Origin: Karalla daura
Lineage: Eukaryota; Chordata; Actinopteri; Chaetodontiformes; Leiognathidae
Direction of reading: 5' to 3'
NCBI GenBank assembly: GCA_029224185.1
Contig: CM055188.1
Location: forward strand, 13,681,997 to 13,745,996
DNA length: 64,000 nt
The notes under the pieces are model-generated. The model saw only the letters and a list, made by a program, of their open reading frames with translations. It had not been told where the DNA came from and ran no database searches. Below are positions 26,371-38,520 of the stretch, in pieces. The position numbers were made by a program, and so were the translations under genes. How positions within the stretch are numbered: the first letter of the stretch is position 1; each line of letters begins with the position of its first letter.

Positions 26371-26775
26371 ATGGAGCTGCTGAACTCGCTGATGCTTAGA
26401 AACCTTGACAGGTAGAGTTCAAGGACACAGAAAATCCTTGGAAACTTCTGTATAGCTGTTCTATCTGAAAATCTGTCAGGAATCATCACAATGTGTTTGT
26501 TATACTGTTTAATATGAACACAGAGTCTCTAGCTGTGAAAGTCTGGCAGTGGCTGTGGTTAAACCTCCCGCTGAGCTCTGTGACATCCTGTCTGTGAGAC
26601 GACGTTTAGGATCAAACCTTTTTTTTCCTTCTGCAGGCTGAAGATCTGCCAACATCGCCTGAGCTCTATAAACCACTCCGACCTGCCACCTCTCTGCTGC
26701 TCCTCTCTACTTAGTCCACAGAGCATCTCCATCACTCAGCACGAGGCTGTCAATCAAACCCCCGCAGCACTGTGA
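26371..26775 (+). CDS. Hypothetical two-exon small protein (spliced model)
   Basis: No family is recognised. The model joins 26371-26411 to 26637-26775 across a 225-nt GT-AG intron (26412-26636). The donor is gacag/gtagag. The acceptor is strong: a T/C-rich run, then ctgcag at 26631-26636. Joining keeps the frame open and restores an Arg codon across the junction. The product would be 59 residues, Leu-rich at the start (MELLNSLMLRNLDR, then LKICQHRLSSI), and ends at a TGA at 26773. An AATAAA signal follows at 26941, so the second exon could end near 26960. A further upstream exon edge is possible after ttgcag at 26349-26354. No signal peptide or domain is visible. The coding part is short enough to be open by chance. 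A noncoding transcript with the same exon, or pure coincidence, are both plausible. Confidence 0.2.
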
Positions 26776-26940
26776 TGCTGGACACCTCACCTATGTACTC
26801 TACCCACTGGACTTTACACACACACATAATGTCTATTTTGATGTGAACACAGATATCATTGGAGGCAATCTCTTATTTTTTACTGACGCTTCATAATCCT
26901 GTGTCAGATGTGTATTTTATTTTGGGTTTTCTTTGCTAAA

Positions 26941-26946
26941 AATAAA
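26941..26946 (+). promoter_or_regulatory. Candidate poly(A) signal
   Basis: AATAAA lies 166 nt after the stop codon of the two-exon model at 26371-26775. The spacing suits a terminal exon, but the hexamer is common by chance in AT-rich DNA and downstream GT-richness is weak. Confidence 0.25.
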
Positions 26947-26959
26947 CTTGTAAAGGTCA

Positions 26960-28801
26960 CATCACATTGCTATGCATACATCACAATGTACAAAACAGTG
27001 CCAACATGTCACATACAGTATAATACTGAAATAGCTGAGCTGTGGCTGATGACTAGTGAGACAAGACACACAAAAGTGTGTCAAGTGAAGGCAAAGACTG
27101 TATTTTCAGTACATTTTGTTTTGTTTTACAAGCACACGTTTAACACGTTAGTGTTGAATTGTTACACCTGAGTTACATCCTTCAAGGATGGATCACTGGT
27201 CTGACCTCTAGTATTGGCATGTTTGCTTTGGGCTTGGCCGTGATCACACGTGGGGTTTGTCTCAGCTCAGTCGATGATGGTGAAACAAACAGCAGGGACA
27301 GAAGAAACAATAAAAACAAGGCAACATGAATAAATCATGAGGCACATGAAATTGAACACCATGAAATTTGCAAACTCCACACGACCTTTGAGCTACTTTT
27401 CACTCCTCCTGTCAAGGTGTTTCACATCCTGTGGACTCTGGAGGACCGGTCCACGTTCAGACCAGTTGAGAAGACCCAGTGTTCCCCCATCCACCATCAT
27501 CAACAGCAGCTCTTCAATGCTCCTCCTTCTTTGTTTCTGTTTCCCTCCACATGTTCCTCCAGATTATTTATTTGACATATGAGTTTAAGGTACTGTTGAT
27601 GATGACACTCATTTTTGTCCTGAACCTATTTACTTTGAACATGAACCCACTAGCTGGCCAAAATCAGGAGCAGGAACAAGAACTAGTCTGGAGCCATAAT
27701 AGTGTGGAAGCACTGTGAGTCACACGTTGACCTGCGTTTTGTTTATCCTCAAGCAATGAATCAAACTTTGTCTACACCCACATTCTCGTCACGTCCTATT
27801 TCCCATTTTATTCAATCACAGTGTCAATCAGTTGGTCTGCCTGCCTATAACAAGTAATAAAGGTAATTCAGGGAGCTTTGCATTCCTTCACAAGCCAACA
27901 CACTTTTAATGATATTCATACAGTTATTGTGGGAAATTATTAAATAAACACAGCAGAGGAGCGTGTGGGAGAGGGATTATGCATTTCAAATCATACTCGG
28001 TGCGACGTAATAAGTGAATCCGACACCTTGAGGAGGAAACTGATTGCTCCCGTTCATATGGGTGATGTTTTCCATGTCGCCTGGAGCACAAGGAATAATT
28101 ACAAAAAAAAAAAAAAACTATCGTCTCCCACAGTGAGTTGCTTCCCCCTACCACCAGAACCCACCAGAAGCGTACTGGCTGTAATTCAAGGCAGGAATTT
28201 TCCAGGCCACATTGTTACACAGATAACCAGAGCCCTGACCTTGCAGGATGAAGTTATTTGTTAATGTAATAGTTAAAAATCAGTGTACGACTGACCAACA
28301 ACTGCCTGGAAGTTCCTGGTTTCACTTTTCGAGCTCTGAGTTTTTCTGTTCTCACATCGGCGTGTCACTCGTTCCCTTATTCTGTTTAAAATCACCTTTG
28401 GTGATCATCATTATCACTGTTAATACATGAATGTGCTGCTATGACAGAAATCCATATTGTTAATTCAATATTATTTCATGTCTCAGGTCTCCAGGAGCCC
28501 AAACACAAACCTCAGGATTAACCAGCGTGAAACAGCGCAGAAAAAACACATCGTGCTAAATGGGTCAACTGCCACTTTGGGAGGCGATAATGAAGTCTAA
28601 TAATGAACCGCAGCATTTCAGCTAATTCTGCTTTCAGTTCTGCTTTAGTGCTTCCTTTGTATTAAAGTCATCAATCATAAAGGGCCCGACTGTGTTTCAA
28701 GGTGAGCTGCATGTGCGCAGGGCACTCGGGACGCTTCTTGTCATTTCTTGTTAATGCCACTGCCACCACGTGCTGCGTCCACTGCAACTACTATAACTTT
28801 G

Positions 28802-28805
<4 letters not shown>
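26960..28805. other. Noncoding stretch, one candidate conserved island
   Basis: No gene is seen. Positions 27870-28100 and 28545-28690 are unrepetitive, with TAAT/ATTA-rich motifs, and are plausible conserved noncoding elements. An A15 run lies at about 28099. Confidence 0.4.

Positions 28806-28848
<43 letters not shown>
28806..28848. repeat. (GT)n microsatellite
   Basis: Pure GT array. Confidence 0.96.
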
Positions 28849-28849
<1 letters not shown>

Positions 28850-28869
28850 CTGGCATTGTCTGCCACAGC

Positions 28870-28930
28870 ACCAAACCCAAACTAGCAGGACATGAAGTTA
28901 AGTGCCTTGCTCAGGGGCATCCCATCTGTG
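28870..28930 (+). repeat. Short teleost-type repeat fragment
   Basis: gttaagtgccttgctcaggg is a phrase I recall from widespread fish repeats. Only about 60 bp matches, so this is tentative. Confidence 0.35.
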
Positions 28931-30234
28931 GCTTAATCAATAGCGTTATTGATCTGGATTATTAAGCCTTCACAGCGGCGCTCTAGCGAGAAACAGCTGC
29001 ACAAATTGAATTCACGGGGAAAGGTAACAGTGCTTTAACGCATCGTATACACCTGCTCCCATTAGTGCAGACAGGAATGAGACTGTGTAGTGGTCATTTA
29101 TCATTTGTTCTCGATTGAAAATCAGAGGATCACAAACTAGTTTTTTTGTTTTTGTTTTGTCTCATTTTGCTTGAAATATTAGCAAAAAAAAAGAAAGAAA
29201 GAAAGACTAACTGGTCTCCAGGCTGGTCTAACTTCTCTCCGGGATAAGTGCAATAAAAACTGGTAAAGCTCTGATCTCAAGCAAGTTATCCAGTGCTTTG
29301 TCTAGACTTCTTGTGTTGAGCCTTCTTGATAAGGTGGACACAGACACAAGCATCGTCTAAGAACATCTCACTTAGAAACTTGAAGGAAAATGTCATACAC
29401 TCACCCATCTTGTGTTATCTTCATCGTCTTGTTCCCATTGTGTCTTGGTCAGTCAGATCTGTTCCTTCCTGTTCTGTAAGGCCTTTCTCGCTCTGCATGT
29501 GTACCTATTATGACTTCTGTGAAAAGTTTTTGGATCCCTGCATATGGAAGTACATTTGAGAAGTAGATGAAATTATATAAGAATGTGAATAACTTTCCCT
29601 GACCTTTCTGGATAAGTGAGGTGAATTTTTAGGTCGAATTGTTCAATAACATTTTTCTTTTTTTTTCTTTTTTGTGGTTTTGTGGTGATTTTTTTCTGAT
29701 TGACCACCATCAAACTCTGGCATAAGAGACTTTAGCTTACTAACTAGCTTATCAACTAGCTTATTAGCTTAAGCTTACATTAAAGCCATCTTGAAATGTG
29801 AAAAAGATGTAATGAGTGAGTATGAGTGATTTTTTGGACTTTGTGTGAATTGCAGGTCTAGTTTTAGAAAGTTAGTCCAGGAGGATCTCAGTGGTATTGC
29901 AGTAAAGTCACCTCTGCACTGGATCGTGACAAAAGAGAGTTTATGTTACACCATAACCTTTGCTTTCCAGCTTTGTTGCATTAAGTTGAATGTATATCTT
30001 ATATACATTATTGTTGCGGTATTTTATATTTATGTAGGCATTTTGGCACTTTATTTTAATTTTCCCTAAGATCTCAGAACTTTTTTTTTTAAGTTGAACT
30101 AATTTTAACTCAGAAACTCTTTTAATTTGCAGAATGACTGAGATGTACTTCACCTGATGATGATGTATTCTGTAGATGTGATTTTACTGATGACTTATCA
30201 GAGTTAAACCCCTGCTTCCTGCTAGGCGACAGAC
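28931..30234. other. Noncoding stretch, no gene seen
   Basis: A-rich run with GAAA units at 29186-29206, T-rich run at 29655-29672, and a small AGCTTA/CTAGCTTA cluster at 29732-29777. No exon recognised. Confidence 0.5.
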
Positions 30235-30720
30235 CAAAAGGGGGGTTACAAAAACAATATGCCAGTGTCAAAGAGTCATTGTTTAAGGAGGTCAAGAGCT
30301 ACATCGCCACTGGATGGGCAAAAACACACCTGCTTGACCTAAACACATGTACAGAGTTTAGGCTTTTAGACTTTGTAGACTTACTTCCTGCCACATGGTC
30401 AATGACAAGACTGTAATCAAACCCCTTTAAAGCAAGTGACCAACAGGGAACCTATGAACTAGTTATTTAACTTTATCACGACTAGTGATACACCCACAGA
30501 ATCACTGCATGCCTGACCTAAAGAAATTGCCTCTTTAAGTTTTTAAGTTGGTATAAAAGCAGCTTAAATTTCATTGTGTGGATTCTTTTTCTTTTTTTAA
30601 GTTTCATTGTAAAGATCCGTAGATGTCCTTGTCTGCACACTCTCTGTGCTCAGTGTCCATCCTGACTAATTAAAGGATGGGTCCTTTAGTCGTGTGTGTG
30701 TTTCTTCTTGTTCTTACAGT
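30235..30720 (+). mobile_element. LTR-like segment, possible solo or 3' LTR
   Basis: The order of signals resembles a retroelement LTR. There is a polypurine-like aaaagggggg (30236-30245), a TATA box tataaaag (30552-30559), an ATTAAA poly(A)-like signal 110 nt later (30669-30674), and a GT/T-rich stretch to about 30715. Clear TG...CA ends and a target duplication were not found, and no protein-coding remnant is visible beside it. A cryptic host promoter is the alternative. Confidence 0.3.
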
Positions 30721-32181
30721 GTTTTTCATTTTGGAGGATTTTTTTTTTTTTTTTTTGATGAATTTGAGTTCACCCGAAACTCGAAAACGTGAAATGAGCA
30801 TGTGAGAATGAGCAACACTGTCCATGTGAAGGAACAAGGCAGAGTTCCCTTAGTTCTTTCTATGATGCATAATCAGAATGAGCTAGTTGGTTAATTGTTA
30901 GGATGATATGGGAGGAGGAGGAGGAGGAGGAGGAGAAGGAGGAGGAGGAGGAGGGGACACTTGATTCATTACAGGGAACTGCAAGTTTGAAGGGTGTCGA
31001 CAGATAAGACTGCAAGGGTAATTAACAGAGAGAGAGGGGGATGATGGGAGAGAGAGAGAAGGAGAGAAACTGCCAAGCAGAATAAATGTCATAAAACTGT
31101 CCCAGGATCATAATGACTTCAAAAAGAGAGGAAAAAAAATGAAGAGCTGTGTGGAAGCAGGGAGATAAAGGGAGCGAGTGAACAGGGCAATGATTAAGGG
31201 CATAATTCCATTTTATGACAGAGAAGGGCTTCAGCCCCAGACGCCGTGCAGTGACAATTAACCTCTACCATAAATAAATAAAATAAATGGAAAGAAAGCA
31301 AACCAAACACAAGCTCAGATTGTTTTCAAGGTCAACAAATGTCAAGAGGCATCAAGGTGCAAGCACACACTGCTACAGACGGCAGAGACAAGTGGAGATG
31401 GAGTGGAAACCCGTTCAGAGTTAATGCTCCTCAAAGCTGAGGGTGAAACTGAGACATCGCTGTGTTAAACAAATGTTTTTTTGGTTTTTCTTTTTGCAAC
31501 CAGTCAAGGACTTAATTCACTGCTTCAAGATCCTGTGCATAAATATCCGTCTTAAATACGTCTAATATGACCTGTGTGAAGTGCAATAGGTGTGCAGTTA
31601 ACTCTGTGATGAACATGATATTAAATTAACTTGTAAAATTGCATATAAACTGTTAAGACTTTCATTTTTTATATGTTATATGTCAATTTTATCAAATGAT
31701 ATATTAGACAAATTAAACATTAGAGTCTCGATGTGTCAGGAAATTAAATAATAATGCTCCTTTTTTTCCACATACATGTTTAGAGCTTCTCTCAGGTAGG
31801 CCCGGGATAATACACCCTTGAACAAACTGTTGTTTTTATTAGTCAATTTACTCAAAGTGAACTTATATACATCACTTTGTGAACTTGTATCTGTTTATGC
31901 ACTGCAGTGACTGTTGTATTTAATGGAGTTTTTGTGTGATAATGTTTCTGTAGGTTGATGTTAATCTTGTTTTGTTGCACTGGGTTACAAAAATAAAACG
32001 CAACATTAACCTCAGGAATGTTTCCTGGTCAGTAACACAACAACGCAGACAGTCATTCTCTACACAAGAGTGAACGTCATGTACACTGTTGATTACCTTC
32101 TATTCCTGACTGGAGCAACAGCACAATTACAAAAATGTGATGTATTTTTACTTACTTTTACGACACTCTGATCTCATCATT
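30721..32181. other. Noncoding stretch with purine mirror tract
   Basis: T18-type run at about 30740, GGA tract at 30910-30954, and GA-rich DNA to about 31070. Positions 31185-31290 form an unrepetitive island that could be conserved. The remainder is AT-rich with no gene seen. Confidence 0.5.
30910..30954 (+). repeat. (GGA)n trinucleotide tract
   Basis: GGA units with one GAA interruption. It is a purine-only strand with mirror symmetry. The minus-strand frame reads poly-Pro/Ser and is a repeat translation. Confidence 0.93.
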
Positions 32182-32187
32182 CACACA

Positions 32188-32231
<44 letters not shown>
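32182..32231. repeat. (CA)n microsatellite
   Basis: CA array with a cgcg step near 32189. It pairs in inverted orientation with the GT array at 32398-32481. Confidence 0.95.
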
Positions 32232-32233
<2 letters not shown>

Positions 32234-32396
32234 GACACGTACATGCCTTCTCCACAAGGCAGCAGTCTGTTTGTTGCCTCTGAGGCAAAACCCAGGGCAA
32301 GAATAAAAGCCTTATTGTTCCTTATAAACCTCAAAATGTAAGAGTAAGAACTGTAGGAACTATGCCAACATGATGATGGAAGTGAAAGTGAGGGGG

Positions 32397-32397
<1 letters not shown>

Positions 32398-32481
<84 letters not shown>
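32398..32481. repeat. (GT)n microsatellite
   Basis: 84-bp GT array with a single TA interruption near 32446. Confidence 0.97.
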
Positions 32482-32482
<1 letters not shown>

Positions 32483-34700
32483 ATTCATGAGATTTGGCAG
32501 GTTAATGAGACCCTGCACACAGCGAGAAGAAGGAATGTGAAACGTCTGAACATTGTTTTGGAATCAAACACTCCTGAGCAGGTGAGATCGCACAGACAAG
32601 CTGAGAGGAGGAAAACAGAGGGATGGCCTCGAGCACAGCTCTTATCAAAACCAGCCCAAACATCGAGCTAGAAGGTGGTGAGCAGATGCTGCTGCTTCTT
32701 CTCCTCTCTTGCTGCTTTCACTCAGACAGCGTTTTGGCTGCACTCCGGAGTCTCAGAAGTCAGAAATGTCCTTATTGTGAGACAAATGAAGGATTTTAGC
32801 AGCATCTAAAAATGACATAGAGAGATTAAGAGATCTTAAAGAGAAATATATACAGAAGGCTGTTTGCATCAAAGCGTCAACATTTGTGAACAGGACCATG
32901 TAAACAGCACTTAATTTGATTTGAATTTTTTCAGCATATTGAGGTCATATTATGAAGAGATATTCATCAGAAAAACGGGGAAGATTTCAGTCCTATTCCC
33001 AATGCGCAGATGTGTAAACACATCATCCAAGAAGAGATTTTGCCACATACTGTATTTGGCAGGTGCCCACTTGATGACACACGCTTTGCGGCATGTCTAA
33101 AACAAGACAGAGATAAGTCATAACAGTGAGAACACTGTGGGGATGGGTGTGAAACTGGGACAATGCTTGAGATATTACAATACAATAACTGTAAAATTCT
33201 GAAAAGCTGTTATGTTGCAAAAATGCAGAGTAACACTAGTGGCCCCAGTCTTTCTGTTTGCCCGCATTTGCCTGAATGATATGGAAATGATACTGAAACT
33301 ATCTGAGTAGTAATGGAGGTAATATGGATGCATCATTAGGAATTAATCCCTTTGTGCTGTCAAGCATGCAAACAGCAATCTGAATGGGATATTCGATAAG
33401 CAACTCACGTAAACACCATAATCCAATTATTGTCTTATTTAGAATAAGGTCATTGTTGTGAATATTGCTGTCCATGAAAAGGTGACCACTGAAGCCCCAG
33501 CAGTCTGTGGTCTCTGGGTTGCATTTTGAGCTTTGACCCAGACCTACTTAGTTCACTGAGACCCCAGGGATTCAAAACTGTGGCGTCTGACCATGAATGG
33601 AGTCGTGGGGGCCACGCATTCCTCAGCCAAGGTCAAGGTGTCGCCCGTGTGTGCGTTGGTGTTTTATCACTGTAGTCTTTGGTCTAGTCCCTCTATAAAG
33701 CACAGGTCTAGACTGAGTGACCCGGACTTTTCATTTCAATAGCTTCTCCACACTTTATGAGACCTTTCATTACTGTAGGCTTTACCTTTAGGACTCTAAA
33801 TTTGTTTTCCACTTTCTCCACTCTGACCTTAATGGCCTCATCACCTCAAGAACTTCCTCCTCTCCGATCTCCTCCTCTTCATCTTCTGTCTTGATCAGGT
33901 TTGAGCAAAGTCCAGAATTTTTGAAGCGACCTCCATATTAATCATGAGTTGCACTGATCCATCATATTTTGACCTTTTTTTAGATCAATTGAACCAACAT
34001 AACATACATTGTTGTAGTGGAAGCTGTAAATAACAGACGTTGCTTACATGAAGATTTTATGTTAAATTCTACGCCTAAAAAATCTTAAACAGTTGTTTGG
34101 ATTTCTTTGGTTCAACTTTATTCTGTTTGTTGCTAATCTAGCTCATCAATAATCAGCTCAATTAATGGACTGAACTGAAATTCAGAGTCAACTCTGTTCA
34201 ATTTTGAGCGAATGCTTTCTCCTCTCATACTTTTTATTTTGCTCCCACTAATCTCTGTCTCTTTTTTCATTTTGCATTGTGGCATCTCATTCCTCCATTG
34301 CTGTTTTCCTCCAAATAACTGATCTCCTTGTTTTTTTGCTTTCTCACCCTGGATCGAGGATCCCCCACAACACTCCCACTGCCCCACCCCCTGGGAGCCA
34401 ATCATCCGTCTGGAGGTTTGGAGTGTTTGGGATTCAGCAGCCAGCTCCGTCGCTCTGTGCTCTCACAGACAAAGCTGACAGAACAGCTGGCCACATACGG
34501 GAGTTGGGTGTTGTGAATTATGGCATCGGTACAAAGTGCTGGAAGAAAACTGTGGGAAACAAAAGGCTTTTCAGATAACAGCAGAGGCATGAGGAGGAAA
34601 TGAAAACAGTATTGTGTGGGAGTGCAGACCTGTCAGCTCATTGCTTTGTGATGATCTGAGACTGACGAGACGTTTTTCTTTGTCTGTCTTTTCTGTGTCC

Positions 34701-34740
<40 letters not shown>

Positions 34741-37700
34741 ACGTTGCCAGATTAGCTCAAGTGGTTGTGATATTCATATGAAATGATGATAAAAACAAGA
34801 AGTAGAAACAACAACCGCCCGTGGATGGGAGGTGGCGTGGCCACAACAAGGACTTTGACATGAAGGACAGTGCTGATGGTCCCCTGAGGGCTATGGCTAA
34901 CTAAACTAATCATCTTGTTAAAAAGGCCACAAGTCACACTTTGATCCTGTTATAGGTTAAAAATGAGTTCTAGTTTCACTCTATGTCAATCGGAAAGACA
35001 AAAATATAAAAAAAGAGACTCTAAATTAAACTCTTTTAGCTTCAACCTGTTTTCAGTCCAACACTGCTTCATGACAGTACATATTAATGGACACAGGTAC
35101 AGAATCAGGCAACAGGTGAAATAATGAAATAAAAAAGAAGTTTTAAATAAATTAACAAAATTAATGTTCAGTTAAGCACAGACAAACTTAGAAGAACATT
35201 AAAATACACCAAGATGAAGCTCAGTATTCAGACGCTATGCTGCATAATTAGGCTCACAAAACACACACACAACAACCGGTGTGACACAGTAATGACAGAA
35301 TCACAGTGGAGACATCACATCCGTAGCTATCAAACATTTTGTCTCCTGCAGGGCTGTGCTCCTCTTGTTCAGGCCCTCAGTTTCCTGCCATGCTCCAGTA
35401 AATGCCTCCACTGTCATTTCCTGCCTGTGCGTTTTGGGCTGCGAACACATTATGTGCAGGTTTTACGGAGGATTCTTTGAGTCACTGTGCTCTCACACCA
35501 CAGAGCTCCTCTTTTACTGGCTGTAATCTCACTCATCCTCCCACTGTTTTATCCCTCTTTCTCCATTCCCCGCCCTGAAAGCCCACTTGTATCTCTCAGA
35601 CTCCAGCCTTTTCACCCCTCTCTCTCCCTCTAAATCCCTCTATATCCCAGGTAGGTAAGCAGAGTTCTGCTGTTGGTTTAATGAGCTGAGGAAGGGGCCC
35701 TGCTGGAGAGGAGCAGCGTGATCACCGCTACCTCTGTTCCCATTTAGGGCCAGGTTTCGCTTCACAGGGCACGGAGAGAAAGAGAGAGAGGGGATGGAGT
35801 GGTGGGGAGATAATAGAGCAGTAGAAACTGGAGAGGAAGAGAGAGGGAACCACTTTAACAATGGCAGAGTAAAACCATCCACCTGCTGCCTCCTCTTTCC
35901 ACTCTCCCTTAATCAGCCACAACTTCATGATAATTCATCTATCTCTCTCTCTCTCTCTCTCTTTCTTGCTCTCACAGTTTTTTTCTCCCCGCCACGATCA
36001 TCCAGTATCTGTTTTCTTATGTGACTCCCCAGGATTTAACAGGCTTCATTACCCACACTTTGATGTATTTTCTTTCTCTCCCTTATTTTCTTCTCCTCTC
36101 TCTCTTTTTCTGCTCACAGGTAGACAATTTAGTGTTGTTGTTTTTTTTGTTTCTTTTTTTAATCTTGTTGTCCCCTTATTTGTTGTCTCAGACACAAATG
36201 CATATGTACCTCATTGTGCATAGACAGGCTGATACCAGTGGATACCAATCACTTAACACTGCATCAAGAGAGACAACAAAGTCCACCAGACCACGTAATA
36301 TCCCACCTCTGATGGAGGCTTCACCCTCTGGGCTCAGCAAAACGTTCTCAGGAGCACTTCACCGTGCTACCTTATCTGCTGCCTCAAGTTGCTCAGTAAA
36401 ACTGGTGCTGCCTGGAGAACAGAGCCCTGTCGTTGTGAATGGGCAGCACACTGTAGTACACTGCAGTGCACAGCACTGACACCTCTGAATTCGAGCCTTT
36501 AGTGTACAGGTTAGTGAGCTTATTTATGCACAACTTTTTACCCACATGCTCCCACTATTCATGAAGCACTGCACCTAGTTGTGTTTGAGTGAGCGAACAT
36601 CTAGCACTATCACCTTATGATGGCTACATTCACTCCAACACCTTGCAATGCTCAGCTTGTGCCACAGCGATTTGTGTATTTTTAATGCATGTTTATTTGT
36701 TCTGCAGGGATGAAGATATGAAAACTATTAACACGTTAATGTTTTATTCAGATTATCATCTTGTTGTTGCTGTTCATCCAAATGTTGTCACCAGCATGTC
36801 TGTTTCTGCTTGAGTGACAAAAACTCAGACTATCCACCTGTCAGTCAACAGGACAGGAGAAAGCTCCTGGCTGGGAGGTTTCACAGCAGGACTATTTATA
36901 GCCTGTACAGTGCCTCAAGAAACCAGCAGGTGCAGACAGGACAGGGACATGCTGAGCTCACTAGATCAGTGTCCTGGACTGTGAATTGTTGGACTCTGTT
37001 TGTTTGTTTCTGCTTAATTAAGACTTTGGTGCTGGAAAGCTTTACTGTAAAGTCTCAACTCAGCTTCAGCTGCTTAATAGGGTACACAGGCGTGTTTGCC
37101 CTGTCTTTGTCATTTGTGAGCTGGATACAGACACCACAACCCACGATCCCCAGAACAACACTGGGGATAAAGCAGATAAGATAATGGATAGATGGATTGA
37201 TTGCAGAGAATTAGGTGGGGTTTACTTTGTAGCCTTTCTGTAAAAGAAAACATTGCAATGTACCCGTGAGAGAAAATAACTCACCTGCACTCAATACCTC
37301 AGTGTTCACCTGTTGTGAACACTGGTCACTGCACTCATGTTATATATTAAATGGTCTGACCTAGTGAGTGGAACTGTGAGACGACATTGTTGTTTCTTCC
37401 ATTAAAATGGGTAAAACATATTAAAATATTATCTATTAAAATTATTATTATATCATTATTGTTGTTATTGTTGTTGTTACTGTTCTCATGTCTGATAATA
37501 CATTATATTATAGACATCAATAATATCTATTCATCCAAATTGATTCTCAGAATTGAGATTGTGTGTGTGTGTGTGTATGTGCAGGCTTCCCTCACTCTCA
37601 AACTCTCTTTGAGAGCAAAGTTAAAGCCAGACTGAGGGGGAGGATTTTGGGAGTGTTGGGACCTCAACCACAATGAAAAGCCACTTTGCTCTTTGTTTGC

Positions 37701-38016
37701 TTTGCACAGCACCGAACAAAGTCACCACAAGTGGAGCTTAACATTCTGCAGGAGCAGAGGCAGCTGCCGAGCTGTGGACACTCCAGAGAATGTGGATTGG
37801 GTTTCTGAGACCACAAGGAATGCATGGGAAATAAATTGGGCAAAGGAGTGCATGTGTGTGTGTATCAGTGTGTGTGTGTGTGTGTGTGTTTACCAGTGTG
37901 TGCCTGTCTCTGTGTCTGTGTTTCATCCTGATTGCCATTGACAAAACATAAGCTGGATGAGTAGCAAAAAAAACATATCTGAAACTAAACACAAGTGGTT
38001 AAATGAAACTCTATAT
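32482..38016. other. Long noncoding stretch, no gene seen
   Basis: About 5.5 kb. Simple repeats inside are (GT)n 34703-34736, (CT)n 35938-35963, an ATT/GTT trinucleotide run 37440-37483, and GT runs 37560-37578 and 37854-37888. A 152-codon frame (36021-36479) begins in C/T-rich sequence and shows no domain. Positions 36428-36475 have a small cactgcagtg palindrome. No exon is supported. Confidence 0.55.
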
Positions 38017-38019
38017 TTG

Positions 38020-38043
38020 TATACCTATATACCTATACCTATA

Positions 38044-38082
<39 letters not shown>
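38020..38082. repeat. (TACCTA)n then (AT)n compound repeat
   Basis: About four ACCTAT-type units lead into an AT array. Confidence 0.9.
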
Positions 38083-38177
38083 GCAAGTATTTTCACTTGA
38101 TTTCTGTCTGCTGTCACTGCTGACAACTTTCTACTTCCAACTACTGATGAGAAAAAAAGTAAAAAAATGAATAAAAA

Positions 38178-38520
38178 TGATTTCAATTCAATTCAATTCA
38201 ATTGTATTTAAAGAGCTGGTTCGAAACAATGTTATCTAAAGACACTTTACATGAAAAAAAAAACATACACAGAGTCCAACATAACTAAATCGGACCCCAT
38301 GAGCTGCTGAGGCGACTGGGGTGAGGAAGAAAACTTTAACCGTTGAGAGAAAACCTTGGGCAGAGCCAACTCAGAGGGGTGGTCATCTGCTGACTGCAGT
38401 TAGAGCTGCTGTACATGTGTGTCTATGTGGGACAGAAGCAGTGATAATATGAGGTTGGTCGGGTTCATGCTGACATTAGCTATAGGGGTCCAGCTGTAAA
38501 CCACCACTGAGGCTTCACAT
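38178..38520 (+). mobile_element. Teleost dispersed repeat, decayed near-full copy
   Basis: Starts with four CAATT units, then gtatttaaagagctggttcg, gttatctaaagacactttac, ggaagaaaactttaaccgtt, accttgggcagagccaactc and ggggtggtcatctgctgact. I recall this exact order of phrases from an abundant fish interspersed repeat. No coding capacity, so it is nonautonomous. No target duplication was identified. Confidence 0.7.

Noticed and set aside
36689..36813. Acceptor-like ttgttctgcag followed by an open frame
   Set aside because: The frame is short, has no recognisable similarity, and no matching upstream exon or donor was found.
38219..38230. ggttcgaaac resembling a tRNA B-box
   Set aside because: It is a phrase of the dispersed repeat at 38178-38520. 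No A-box or cloverleaf could be built around it.
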